Assembly (NCBI GenBank): GCA_019636495.1
Contig: JAHBXL010000017.1
Location: 1-64,000, forward strand
DNA length: 64,000 nucleotides
Source of the DNA: Phycisphaeraceae bacterium
GTDB lineage: Bacteria > Planctomycetota > Phycisphaerae > Phycisphaerales > UBA1924
Direction of reading: 5' to 3'
Part shown: positions 50,119 through 59,043 of the stretch, in pieces
Position numbering within the stretch: the stretch's first letter is position 1
Layout: each line of letters opens with the position of its first letter
The notes under the pieces: generated by a model
Seen by the model: only the letters and a program-made list of their open reading frames with translations
The model's database searches: none
Told to the model about the DNA's origin: nothing
Made by a program: the position numbers and the translations under genes

Positions 50119-51302
50119 CGGCGCCTGGCTCCGGTCGATGGTTTCGCGGCGGGCTTCTGCCCGGGCGTGCTCTCGTAGGGCGTCACGCCGAGCACCGCAT
50201 CCGTGGCACAATCCAGGGCTTTTCTCGCCGCGACGGGGATGCACACACTGCCGCCATCGCGGACATACCCCGTCTGCACAGCGCGGAACTCGCCATCGGA
50301 ATCGGTCGCGCTGACGATGCCGAGTTCTCGACAGTCGTCATCGCTCGCCGCGGCGCCCAGCGGCGCGGTGAAGGTGGCGCGGACGGGGTCGAGGTCGTCG
50401 GTGCGAGCCTCCAGGTGCGGACCACCATCAAAGGGGTCGATGCGGTCGCGATAGGCGAAGCCGAGTTTCTCGAGCATCCTGCGAGCGGGCAGCGTCTCGG
50501 GCCCGACCTGCGCGATCACGCCGCGGGCCTCGGGCGGGAGGAGCGTGAGGTAGATTTCTTCCCGCGGCATGAGCGCGGTGATGAACTCCTTGGAGTGCTG
50601 GCAGAACCGGTCGGCCTCGAGATAGGTGAGGTTGATGAATCGGCGGCCGAGGTACTCCCACAGCGTGTTGCCGCCGCCCTCGCCCTGGTGGGTGATCGCG
50701 CCCATCATCTCGGCGAGGATGCGGTCGGAGAACCGCGCGCGATGCAGCGCGATGAAGTGGAACCGCACGTGCGAGAGGAATCGGCCGAGTTTTTCCTTGT
50801 GGCCGCGGTAGGAAGGCTGCAGGATCAGGCCGCCGATCTCGGTCGGTCCGGTTTCATCGAGTTCGATCTGCGCGGTGATGTGCGTCATGCCCTGCTGGAG
50901 GGACTGGCTGAACATCTCGCGGCGAGAAAGACGGAGCGCGACGTTGGGCGCGCCGGGTCCGCCCATCGCGGAGATCAACTGGCTGGTGCCGAGAACGCCG
51001 CCGGAGTCGGCATCTTCGAGCGCGAACATGAAGAGGTCCGATTGCTGCGCGGCGGAGGCGGAACCATCGTTCATGCCCGGGTTGGCGGCTCGGGCGGGCT
51101 TGCCGCGGGGCTTCCTGGCGTTGGCCGACTTCGCTGAGCCGTTGCCGGCGGGCTTGGCCAGACTCATGAAACTCTGCCGCGAAAGGAGGACCTTTTCGTT
51201 GATCAGGTCCTTGTCGGCGGGGAGGTTGATGAAGTGAACCATCCGCGCCAGTTTGTAGAGCGTGGGGACATCTTCGATCTTGGCTCGGCGGATCAGGAAC
51301 AC
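50115..51302 (-). CDS. astA: Arginine N-succinyltransferase AstA
   Basis: A 395-residue enzyme that moves succinyl from succinyl-CoA to arginine. The N-terminus FLIRRAKIEDVPTLYKLARM, GGLILQPSYRGHKEKLGR, FSDRILAEMMGAITHQGEG, and NTLWEYLGRRFINLTYLEADRFCQHSKEFI are AstA hallmarks. About 40 low-complexity residues (AKPAGNGSAKSANARKPRG ...) are inserted near 50-90, explaining the extra length. It overlaps astD and follows the aminotransferase. Confidence 0.92.
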   Translation of the reverse strand: MFLIRRAKIEDVPTLYKLARMVHFINLPADKDLINEKVLLSRQSFMSLAKPAGNGSAKSANARKPRGKPARAANPGMNDGSASAAQQSDLFMFALEDADSGGVLGTSQLISAMGGPGAPNVALRLSRREMFSQSLQQGMTHITAQIELDETGPTEIGGLILQPSYRGHKEKLGRFLSHVRFHFIALHRARFSDRILAEMMGAITHQGEGGGNTLWEYLGRRFINLTYLEADRFCQHSKEFITALMPREEIYLTLLPPEARGVIAQVGPETLPARRMLEKLGFAYRDRIDPFDGGPHLEARTDDLDPVRATFTAPLGAAASDDDCRELGIVSATDSDGEFRAVQTGYVRDGGSVCIPVAARKALDCATDAVLGVTPYESTPGQKPAAKPSTGARRR

Positions 51303-51506
51303 GTGGGGCCTCCGGTGGGCGATGCTACGGCGGTCCGTGCCACCCGGCCCGAACTCGTGCCGGACCAGGAATCACCGCAAAGTCGCAGAGATCGCACGAG
51401 CGAGCAAAGTCTGTCGGCCCCTGTCGGCCCAGCGCACGCGCATGGTATTTTCAATCCGCGGCCCCTGCGCCCTCCGCGCCTCCGCGGTGAAACTGCTTCC
51501 GCACTG

Positions 51507-53003
51507 TCACCCCTCCGCCGCGGCCGCGGCCATGCCCTTCTCGATGCACGCGAAGACCCGCGGCCAGTCGGCATCCTTGAACACCGGCATCGGCGGGAGC
51601 ATGCGGATGTGGTACGGCCCGTGCCCGCAATAGAAGACCAGCACGCCCACATCGAACAGGTGCTTGCAGAGTTTGGTGACCTTGTCCTTCTTGCCCCCGT
51701 AGGGTGTAAAGCGCATCATGCCGCCGGTTCCGCCGACGATGTCGGCGACATCGGGCGAGGCGGGGAACCATTCGGGGTGCCTGGCCGCAAGAGCGCGGAC
51801 CTGTTGCGCGAAGAGTGCGTGGTGCCTGGCGAACTGCCCCTGCGGACCGTAGTACTGCCCATCGCGCAGCCGCTCCAGCACGCTCGTGCCGATGCGGAAC
51901 GCCGGGCCGCTGCTGGTGAATGTGCCCGACAGGAGGCCGGGTCCGGGGTTGTACTCTTCGGTGTACAGCGTCGCGCACACCTGCGTCATCTTGCCGACGC
52001 AGAAGACATCGACGTACTCGCCGAGGTTGAGGGCGTCGTAGGCGAACATCGACTCGGTGCGGCCGAAACTCTGGATCTCATCGTCCCAGACCGCGATCGA
52101 GCCGGCCTTGCACACATCCATCAGCGCGGTGAAGAACTCGCGCGGGGCGGTGTTGAAGCCGCCCTCGCCCTGCACGAGTTCGAAGATGAAGCAGGCGTGC
52201 TGCCTGGGGTATCGCTCGACGTATTGCCGCAGGTGCGAGACTGCCATGTCGATGAACCGCGTCTGGCCCGAAACATCGCCCGCGGACATCCGCTTGGCCG
52301 CCGCCTCGTCGTAGAAAGGCATGTAGTCGATCTGCGTCGAGAGCGGGATGCCGATGCGATTGGCCGCGGCATCGCCGATCTGGCTCATGGTGACCGATCG
52401 GCCCATGAAGCAGTCCTTGAACGCGATCACGCGCGAAGCGGGGGCATGCTTTTGGTAGCAGATCTTGATTGCGTTTTCGTTGGCCATGCAGCCGGAAGTG
52501 GTCGCGAAGCAGTGCTTCAGGCGGCTGCCCTTCTTGGCCTCGTCGAGGAGGATGCGCGCGAACTCGTAGGGCCCGTTGCCCGACAGCAGGTTGCCGTGCT
52601 GCAGCGTGTCCTCGGCCGCGCCGAGCATGGAGGCGCGGATGGTCTCGAGGTCGGAATGCCCGAAGAAGTGCACACCGATGCCCGTGATCATGTCCCACTT
52701 CACCGACCCATCGAGCAGTTCGACCAGCGCGCCGTTGCCGACGCCGGAACCGAGGTAGGGATAGAGCAGCCCGCGGCCGCGAACATCGGCGGCTTCTTTC
52801 AGCAGCGCGTCGTAGGAGACCTTGAGGTCTTCGCGTGGCGGGCGCACATCGGTGATCTTCGCGCTGTGCCTGCCGACCTCAGCGACGGCGGAGTCAATCG
52901 CGGCGTGTAGCGCGGGGCTGGAGAACAGTTGTTGGCCGATAGTCGCTGCCGCGGCGGGCGCAGGCGTGGAAGGCGAGACAGGACGATTTACGGCGGTGGT
53001 CAT
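51507..53003 (-). CDS. Class III aminotransferase, AstC-like context
   Basis: A 498-residue PLP enzyme. GIGVHFFGHSDLETI, the DDEIQSFGRT strand with the PLP-binding Asp, and VFCVGKMTQVCATL with the Schiff-base Lys near 350 are visible, and FELVQGEGGFNTAP is typical of class III. In position (upstream of astA-astD) it should act as succinylornithine transaminase, but it is about 90 residues longer than AstC, so other amino donors cannot be excluded. The N-terminal 40 residues are Pro/Ala-rich. Confidence 0.8.
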   Translation of the reverse strand: MTTAVNRPVSPSTPAPAAAATIGQQLFSSPALHAAIDSAVAEVGRHSAKITDVRPPREDLKVSYDALLKEAADVRGRGLLYPYLGSGVGNGALVELLDGSVKWDMITGIGVHFFGHSDLETIRASMLGAAEDTLQHGNLLSGNGPYEFARILLDEAKKGSRLKHCFATTSGCMANENAIKICYQKHAPASRVIAFKDCFMGRSVTMSQIGDAAANRIGIPLSTQIDYMPFYDEAAAKRMSAGDVSGQTRFIDMAVSHLRQYVERYPRQHACFIFELVQGEGGFNTAPREFFTALMDVCKAGSIAVWDDEIQSFGRTESMFAYDALNLGEYVDVFCVGKMTQVCATLYTEEYNPGPGLLSGTFTSSGPAFRIGTSVLERLRDGQYYGPQGQFARHHALFAQQVRALAARHPEWFPASPDVADIVGGTGGMMRFTPYGGKKDKVTKLCKHLFDVGVLVFYCGHGPYHIRMLPPMPVFKDADWPRVFACIEKGMAAAAAEG

Positions 53004-53096
53004 CACGATCTCCGATGCACAGGGTGGCGCCGGTCTGCAGGTCGGGGCATCCCGACCATGCAATCCTATCGGCCGTTTCGAGCCTGGGTCCGCGCG

Positions 53097-53400
53097 CGTG
53101 CGCCTGAAGGCGAACCAGAATGAAGCCCGTTGAAACGGGCTGGGGCATTGGTGCAATCGGTATGTGTTGCCGCGCTTCGATACCACGCCTGAAGGCGTGG
53201 CCTAAGAGCGAGCAAGCCCGCTGAAGCGGGCTGAAGAGGCCGCCTTCGTCTGCCACCCCCAGCATCGGAGACCGAGCGCAACCGGCCAATGCAGTTTGGC
53301 GGTTGGACAAATCTACACAGCCGCGCCGGGAGGCGTGGCCCAAGAGCGAGCAAGCCCGCTGAAGCGGGCTGGAGAGGCCGCAAGAGTCAGTTGACGCTCT
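53097..53400. repeat. REP hairpin array A (TGAA loops)
   Basis: A cluster of palindromes, each with a TGAA tetraloop but different stems: CGCC (53101-53112), AGCCCGT (53124-53141), CCACGCC (53183-53200) and AGCCCGC (53215-53232), with repeats near 53,355. Connecting text such as AGAGCGAGCA recurs. They fill most of the gap upstream of the aminotransferase start and are the TGAA-oriented half of the RAYT-associated set. Confidence 0.85.
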
Positions 53401-53479
53401 TCTGACATCGCCAACAGAACTGGTTCGGCGATCGAACGGAACCGGCCAACGCGGCCAAGCGGTGCGACATTTCCACAGG

Positions 53480-53720
53480 CCGCTTCAGCGGCTTTGCCCG
53501 CATTCAGGCCACCGCTTCAGCGGTGGTAGAGCGGGCCGCCGTGGCCAACCAACGCTGTCCGCCGGCCCGCGTGTGGCGACTGGATAGACCGTGTATTGAG
53601 GCCGCTTCAGCGGCCTTGCTTGCTCTCAGGCCACCGCTTCAGCGGTGGTAGAGCGGGCCGCCACATCGCCCCGCTTGTCCCCGCATTCCAGCCCGTTTCA
53701 ACGGGCTTCGATCTCCGTGC
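53480..53720. repeat. REP hairpin array B (TTCA loops)
   Basis: Palindromes with TTCA loops, the reverse complement of array A: GCCGC-TTCA-GCGGC, CCACCGC-TTCA-GCGGTGG (twice), and AGCCCGT-TTCA-ACGGGCT near 53,695. They end about 40 nt before the RAYT gene. Opposed orientation to array A suggests paired elements (BIME-like) that flank the transposase. Confidence 0.85.
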
Positions 53721-53759
53721 CTTCAGGCGTTCGCCAGACGCTTCCAGTAAACTGGTCCC

Positions 53760-54212
53760 ATGCCACGCAACGTCTACTGGGAACTGCACTACCACTTTGT
53801 ATGGCGCACCAAGGACAACTCGCCGATGCTCGCGCCGGCCGTCGAGCAACTGACGCACAAGTTCCTGGTTCATCGTGCGCTGCAGACACCCGAGGCCATT
53901 GTGCACGCGGTCGGCGGGATTGAGGACCATGTGCACATGGCGGTCAGCCTGCCGCCGACAGTTCAACTCGCCGAGTGGGTCGGCGACTTGAAGGGTGCGA
54001 CCTCGCACCACATCAACCATGGGCCATCGGGCCCTGGCGCGCTGGCGTGGCAGACCGGGTACGGCGTCGTGTCGTTCGGCAAGCGCGACCTGCCGTGGGT
54101 CGTGGAGTATGTGCGAAACCAGCGCGAACACCACGCCGCGGGGCGCGTTCAAGATCGGCTCGAACGGATCACGCAGATGGAGGTTTCGCCGCCTGAAGGC
54201 GAACCATGTTGA
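53760..54212 (+). CDS. REP-associated tyrosine transposase (RAYT), Y1 family
   Basis: A 150-residue single-strand transposase of the IS200/IS605 TnpA-like type. The HUH motif is DHVHMAV near residue 57, and a candidate catalytic Tyr lies in VVEYVRNQREHH near 118. Length fits RAYTs. The stretch of palindromes on both sides, and the overlap of its last codons with a CGCC-TGAA-GGCG palindrome, show that it belongs to the REP system and probably mobilises or domesticates it. There is no TnpB or terminal inverted repeat. Confidence 0.9.
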   Translation: MPRNVYWELHYHFVWRTKDNSPMLAPAVEQLTHKFLVHRALQTPEAIVHAVGGIEDHVHMAVSLPPTVQLAEWVGDLKGATSHHINHGPSGPGALAWQTGYGVVSFGKRDLPWVVEYVRNQREHHAAGRVQDRLERITQMEVSPPEGEPC

Positions 54213-54335
54213 AGCCCGTTGAAACGGGCTGCGGTGCCAAATGTGGGATCGGGTTGGTGCCGCACCTGTGCACCACGCCTGAAGGCGTGGCCTGAAAGCG
54301 GGAAAGCCCGCTGGAAGCGGGCTGAAGAGGCCGCC
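54186..54335. repeat. REP hairpin array C, downstream of RAYT
   Basis: TGAA-loop palindromes again: CGCC-TGAA-GGCG inside the end of the RAYT gene, AGCCCGT-TGAA-ACGGGCT near 54,212-54,230, CCACGCC-TGAA-GGCGTGG near 54,268-54,285, and AGCCCGC-TGGAA-GCGGGCT near 54,305. The order equals that of array A, so A and C look like copies of one composite unit. Confidence 0.85.
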
Positions 54336-54404
54336 TTCGTCTTCCAACACAGCTTCGGCGATCGATCGCAACCGCCAAAGCAGCCTGAAGGCTCAACATA
54401 TCTA

Positions 54405-54620
54405 CAGGCCGTTTCAGCGGCCTTGCTCGCTTTCAGGCCACCGCTTCAGCGGTGGTACAGCAGGCCGCCACGGAGCAACGCCCGCGTGTGCATTCCAGCC
54501 CGCTTCAACGGGCTTCACGTCCAGCGGCTTCAGCCGGTCGATTTCGTCGTCGCCGCGCCGCGTTACCACTAAAGGCGTGGCCTAAGAGCGAGCAAGCCCG
54601 CTAGAAGCGGGCTGGAGCCC
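54405..54620. repeat. REP hairpin array D (TTCA, then TGAA-like)
   Basis: GGCCG(T)TTCAGCGGCC, CCACCGC-TTCA-GCGGTGG, an imperfect AGCCCGC-TTCA-ACGGGCT, and at the end AGCCCGC-TAGAA-GCGGGCT. Orientation switches near 54,570. Mutated loops (TAGAA, TGGAA) suggest older copies. The array occupies the gap before the zinc-ribbon membrane protein stop. Confidence 0.8.
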
Positions 54621-54655
54621 AAGAACAGCCGCCGCTGGTTGCCTTGCACTCCACC

Positions 54656-55141
54656 CTACCAGTCGTTGGCTGTCTCAGGCCGCGCCTTCCCGCACTCCGG
54701 GCACACCACGCCTGCGGGCACGCCGGTGCAATCGTAGCCGCACTGTTCGCATACACCGTGTCTGCCACGCTTCTTAAGTCTCCTCCAGACCCACAGTGTC
54801 CCCAGCATCGACACGCCAGCGGGAATCCACAGCGGCACGGTCAGCATCCATGGGCCGCCGGGCAGGTGAAACACACGTGGCAACCAACAACTCGTTGCGC
54901 TGATCCGTCCGAACTTCATGCCAAGTCCAGAGCCGTCAAAGTCAAACGCTACCTGCTCAAGAAACTGCTCTGAAATCACCCAAATGTGAATGCTGCCCGA
55001 AAAGCAGAGCACGCTCACTGGATGATCAACATGCCAGCAACTCCAATGCATGGAAGCGACCCACAATCCAACCAGACACAGGCTCAACTTGAGCGCGAGC
55101 CTTCTTCCTGACATCATCCTGTGACCACAGAGAAGACTCAT
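54656..55141 (-). CDS. Membrane protein with planctomycete-type zinc ribbon
   Basis: A 161-residue protein. Its ATG overlaps the M20 gene stop (ATGA). Hydrophobic helices at about 14-30 and 97-118 flank a mixed domain, and the C-terminus is a zinc ribbon, CEQCGYDCTG ... CPECG, of the form widespread in planctomycete membrane proteins. Function unknown. The ribbon is a useful marker for the phylum. Confidence 0.8.
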   Translation of the reverse strand: MSLLCGHRMMSGRRLALKLSLCLVGLWVASMHWSCWHVDHPVSVLCFSGSIHIWVISEQFLEQVAFDFDGSGLGMKFGRISATSCWLPRVFHLPGGPWMLTVPLWIPAGVSMLGTLWVWRRLKKRGRHGVCEQCGYDCTGVPAGVVCPECGKARPETANDW

Positions 55142-56475
55142 TGACCGCCTGATTTCCTCTCACTCCCCCCCACCCTCATCATCACCACCGCCAGCATCTG
55201 ACACCTCGCCACCAGGCTCGTCAGGTCGATCCACTCATCGGTCGTGTGCAGCCCGCCGCCCTTCACGCCCATCGTGTCGATCGTCGGCAATCCCGCGGCC
55301 TGCATCAGGTTCCCATCGCACACGCCGCCGGTCTTGCCGAAGGGCAGGGGCATGCCAAACTCCTGCGACACCTCGCGTGCAAGGATTGCGAGATTCTGTG
55401 TTTCCGGGGTCAGCGGTTTGGCGGGGCGGGCCAGCGCGGTGCGAACCTTGATTGTTGCGCCCTCCACGCCGGGCTCGCGCTGCAGGTCCATCAGCCGTCG
55501 CTCGATCTCCAACCACGCGGCGTGGCTGGGGAATCGCGCGTTGCCCCACGCCGCGGCGGAATCCGGCACGGAGTTGGTGGTTTTGCCGCCGCGAATGGGT
55601 CCGATGTTCAGCACGAAGCCCTCGTGCGGTCGGGGCATCGCCGCGACGCGATTGATGGCGACCGCCAGCGCGTTCACGGCCGACACGCCCGATGTGAAGT
55701 CGCGCCCGACGTGCGCTGACCGGCCGAACGCCTCGATGATGAACTGCGCGCTCCCCGCACGTTCGACCACGAGGCCGCCATCGCTCATCGCGGGCTCGAG
55801 CGCGAGCCCCATCCCCCCACCACCCCCACCCCCACCACCCCCACCACCCCCACCACTGCCGCCCGCCGCGGCGACGCGCGCTGCCTCTTCCACGATCGCC
55901 TTCGCGCTGTGATAACTGCCGGTCTCCTCATCGGAGTTCAGCACGACGCTCACGCGCGGCAGCGCACCGCACTCCGCCAACGCTTCCATCGCGGCCATGG
56001 CGATCACCAGCCCGCCCTTCATGTCGGCGCACCCCGGCCCGGTCGCGCGGTTCCCATCCGCCGACACTGCCAACTCGCGGAACGCTCCGCGCGGGTCGTG
56101 CACGGTGTCGAGGTGACCTGCGAGCATGATCGCCCGTGCATCGGCTGCCGCGGCGTTCTTCATCGCGCCCGAGTTCCAATCGCCGATCCGGCAGACCGCC
56201 GTCGGCGGGACTGAGCGGTGGGCAATGCTGGCCGCGGCATTCGAGTCGCCTGTGTACAGCCAATCGGGGCGCGGGTCGCCGGGCACCAGTTGGCACACCG
56301 CCCCCACCGCCTTGAGCCTTGTGCACAGCCGCTCGCGCGTTTCATCGAGCGCGGGGGAGTTGGCCCCGCCGCTTCCGGTCGGCAGGCCGACGTGCAGGCG
56401 CAGGTCGTCGAGCAACGCGCTGCGGCGCTGCTCGATCGACCGGCAGACTCGGGACTCGGATTCGCTCAGCGCCAT
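55138..56475 (-). CDS. M20 family metallopeptidase with poly-Gly insert
   Basis: A 445-residue zinc carboxypeptidase/deacylase. Metal ligands lie in LAGHLDTVHD, GCADMKGG and LNSDEETGS with the general-base Glu pair, and GGLHTTDEW ends the site; the dimer lid shows AFGRSAHVGRDFTSG. This resembles glutamate carboxypeptidase (CPG2) or ArgE-type enzymes. A run of 14 or more Gly (near 217) interrupts the loop before the lid. Substrate unknown. It is coupled to the zinc-ribbon membrane protein. Confidence 0.85.
   Translation of the reverse strand: MALSESESRVCRSIEQRRSALLDDLRLHVGLPTGSGGANSPALDETRERLCTRLKAVGAVCQLVPGDPRPDWLYTGDSNAAASIAHRSVPPTAVCRIGDWNSGAMKNAAAADARAIMLAGHLDTVHDPRGAFRELAVSADGNRATGPGCADMKGGLVIAMAAMEALAECGALPRVSVVLNSDEETGSYHSAKAIVEEAARVAAAGGSGGGGGGGGGGGGGGMGLALEPAMSDGGLVVERAGSAQFIIEAFGRSAHVGRDFTSGVSAVNALAVAINRVAAMPRPHEGFVLNIGPIRGGKTTNSVPDSAAAWGNARFPSHAAWLEIERRLMDLQREPGVEGATIKVRTALARPAKPLTPETQNLAILAREVSQEFGMPLPFGKTGGVCDGNLMQAAGLPTIDTMGVKGGGLHTTDEWIDLTSLVARCQMLAVVMMRVGGSERKSGGQ
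55808..55862 (-). repeat. Poly-Gly tract in the M20 peptidase gene
   Basis: About 45 nt of CCACC/CCCCCA units on the plus strand encode GGSGGGGGG-type text on the minus strand. It is a slippage-prone insert in a surface loop and the third gene in this window with such a tract. Confidence 0.8.
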
Positions 56476-56541
56476 TGGTCTCCTCACGCTGTCGGTTGTG
56501 CCGGACTGATCGCTCGACTCCCCCCGCGCTGCACCGGTGGT

Positions 56542-57462
56542 TCATGGCATCGGCCACTCGCCCTCGAAGACTTCCTCGGCCGGGCCGGTCATGAACACAT
56601 GATTGCTTGAGATGTCCCACTCGATCGACAGGTCTCCGCCCGGCAGGTGCAGCAATGCGCGGCGGTCGAGCCGGCCGGTGCGCACGCCGGCAACGAGCAC
56701 CGCGCACGCGCCCGTGCCGCAGGCCTGGGTTGCGCCGGCACCGCGCTCCCATGTCCGCATTGTCGCCTCCCGCGGCGAGTGCACAAGGACAAAGTGAGCA
56801 TTGACCCGGCGCGGGAACGCCGCGTGGGTTTCGATCCGCGGCCCGACATCATCGATCCGCAATCGTGCCAGGCCGTCGGCGCGGAGGGCGGGATTCGCCG
56901 CATCGAAGAACACGACATGCGGGTTGCCCATGGATGCGCAACTGCCGATCCAGGCGCCCGCCTGGCCCGCATCGAAGATGCGTTCGGCGATGTGCGCACC
57001 GCTCGTGCCCGCCGGGCGGGCAAGGCGTGATTCATCGAAGGGCACGCTCGCGGCATCGAGAATCGGCTCGCCCATGTCGACGGTTGCGCTGGTCAGGTCT
57101 CCTTCGCGCGTCTCGTATTCGATGCTCAGCACGCCGCGGCCGGTTTCGATGCGCATCGGCGCGATGCGGATGCCCAATCGGTCGTGCGCGAACTTCGCCA
57201 CGCAGCGTACGCCGTTGCCGCACATCTCGGACTCCGACCCATCGGCGTTGAACATGCGCATGCGCACGTGCGCTGCGGAAGGATCGGTCGGCGGGCAGAC
57301 GAGGATCAGGCCGTCGGACCCGACGCCTCGGTGCCGGTCGCTGATGCGCCGGGCGATCTGGGGCAGGTCGGTGCGTTCGGCGATGGATCGGGCTGCATCG
57401 GTCGAATACGCGTCGATGTAGACGTAGTCGTTCCCGATGCCGTGCATCTTGACGAACCGCAT
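56542..57462 (-). CDS. dapF: Diaminopimelate epimerase
   Basis: A 306-residue cofactor-free epimerase converting LL- to meso-diaminopimelate for lysine and peptidoglycan. The two catalytic cysteines are visible in MCGNGVRC (near 80) and ACGTGACAV (near 250), with ERGAGAT, GVGSDG and NPHVVFF. Its presence argues for DAP-type peptidoglycan in this planctomycete. It lies 9 nt after the M48 protease stop. Confidence 0.97.
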   Translation of the reverse strand: MRFVKMHGIGNDYVYIDAYSTDAARSIAERTDLPQIARRISDRHRGVGSDGLILVCPPTDPSAAHVRMRMFNADGSESEMCGNGVRCVAKFAHDRLGIRIAPMRIETGRGVLSIEYETREGDLTSATVDMGEPILDAASVPFDESRLARPAGTSGAHIAERIFDAGQAGAWIGSCASMGNPHVVFFDAANPALRADGLARLRIDDVGPRIETHAAFPRRVNAHFVLVHSPREATMRTWERGAGATQACGTGACAVLVAGVRTGRLDRRALLHLPGGDLSIEWDISSNHVFMTGPAEEVFEGEWPMP

Positions 57463-57471
57463 GCGCCGCTC

Positions 57472-58986
57472 CTAGAAGCCCAGCCACGCCGAGGCCGCGA
57501 CCAGCGCGGCCGCACAGAGGAGTCCCGCCGCGGCGCCGATCTTGATCGTCCGCGCGGTGCTGTCGATGGGCAGTCGTGCGCCATCGCGGCCGATGAGTGC
57601 CCGCAACCTCGCGATGCGCAGGGCCAGCGACCCGTGCCGCCAACTGCCGCGGCGCAGCGGAACACCGTTGAGCCGGCCGACCGCCTCCAGCGCGCCGGCC
57701 ATTGCGCCCGCGCCTTCCGGCGTGACCTGCTTCCCGCCGCTGAGGTGCAGCGCGGCGAAGGCATCGGCCTGCCACTCGAACCGACGGCTGACGAACATGA
57801 ACACCGCGACCGCGCCGGCGAGAATACCGAACATCGAACCGATCTCCAGGCCGAGCGCGCCCAGTCCCCACGCCGCATCGAGCAGCACACCGCCACCCGG
57901 GGCGGGCGCGGCGGCGATGTAGAGACGGAGGAGTGCCGAGGCGACGATCGAGAGCCACAGGAGCGTCGCGAGCATGACGGCGATGAGCCAGGGCACGTGC
58001 CGGTGCCGGACGTGTCCGAGTTCGTGCGCCATGACGGCCTCGACCTGCTCGCGCGGGAGCGAATCCAGCAGGGCATCGGTGAGCAGGATGTAGCGGAGTC
58101 TGCCCCACAGCCCCATGACCGCGCCGTTGATCATCGATCCATGGGTGCGCCACACGAGGAGTTCTCGCACGCCGACGTTGTGCTCGCGGCACATGTCCTC
58201 GAGCCGGGCGCGGATGGGGCCCGGGGCGAGCCGCACGGTGTCCCACACGTAGCGCAGCGCGAGCGGCGCGAGGCTGAGGACCAGCGCGACGCCGATGAGT
58301 TGCGCGCCAAGGAGGACGCCGGGGCGCGTATCGCGGTCGGCCGTGAGCGCGCCGAGCCACGCGAGCGCGCCGCCGACGACCGCGCGGTTGGCCGCGAGAT
58401 AGTCGGCGATGCGCTCGGCGCACTCGGCCCAGCCCATCAGCAGCATGATGGGCACGAGGCTGAGCAGCACCTGATGACGGAACTGCGTGAGCACGAACCG
58501 CGCGCGCGAAGGCACCGGGTACATCGTCGCGCCGGTATCGAGCCCGCGCATGATGATGGCCTGGCGGATGCGCGACTCGATCGCGTAGTGCCCGGCCCAC
58601 GAGGCGCAGAACACGGCCAGCGCGGGGGAAAGCGCGACCAGTTCGTCGATGAGGATCACGTCGCCGATCACCATTCGGACGGCATCGAGCCAGCCCAGCG
58701 TCAGCACCGCCGCGGCGAAGACGCACACCGCGCCGACGCGCGCGGCGGCGCATGCGCGGTCGGCCAGCGCTGCGCCCTCGATGCGTCCGGCATCGAGCAT
58801 GGCCGCGCCGGCGCGTGCGCCCAGCAGCGCGAGGAGGGCGAGCGCGGCGAGGGGCAGGAGCGTCATGGGCACGGTCCACCATCCGGCCGCGCCGTCGTAG
58901 AACGCCGCGAGCGTGCCGCTGCCGGATCGCAGCGAATCGTGGAGCGCGATCGAGGCGAGCATCAGGATGACCAGCACATGCAGCAC
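57472..58986 (-). CDS. M48 family membrane metalloprotease
   Basis: A 504-residue protein that begins with GTG. There are many hydrophobic helices, and the zinc site AVMAHELGHVRHRH near 290-303 with the third ligand Glu in RRFEWQADAFAAL near 400 is typical of M48/HtpX-Ste24-like proteases. A preceding CREHNVGVRELLVWRTHGSMINGAVMG region is common in M48. It probably acts in membrane quality control. It lies 9 nt upstream of dapF. Confidence 0.88.
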   Translation of the reverse strand: MLHVLVILMLASIALHDSLRSGSGTLAAFYDGAAGWWTVPMTLLPLAALALLALLGARAGAAMLDAGRIEGAALADRACAAARVGAVCVFAAAVLTLGWLDAVRMVIGDVILIDELVALSPALAVFCASWAGHYAIESRIRQAIIMRGLDTGATMYPVPSRARFVLTQFRHQVLLSLVPIMLLMGWAECAERIADYLAANRAVVGGALAWLGALTADRDTRPGVLLGAQLIGVALVLSLAPLALRYVWDTVRLAPGPIRARLEDMCREHNVGVRELLVWRTHGSMINGAVMGLWGRLRYILLTDALLDSLPREQVEAVMAHELGHVRHRHVPWLIAVMLATLLWLSIVASALLRLYIAAAPAPGGGVLLDAAWGLGALGLEIGSMFGILAGAVAVFMFVSRRFEWQADAFAALHLSGGKQVTPEGAGAMAGALEAVGRLNGVPLRRGSWRHGSLALRIARLRALIGRDGARLPIDSTARTIKIGAAAGLLCAAALVAASAWLGF

Positions 58987-59043
58987 GTGGGCGTTGGTCC
59001 CTGTGTCGGTTGCCCGCGCGGCCGTGGGCGTGCGCGGCGCGTG

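Noticed and set aside
53097..54620. CRISPR-like repeat array
   Set aside because: Repeats are palindromes of variable stem without regular spacers or equal spacing, and a RAYT is present; REP elements explain them.
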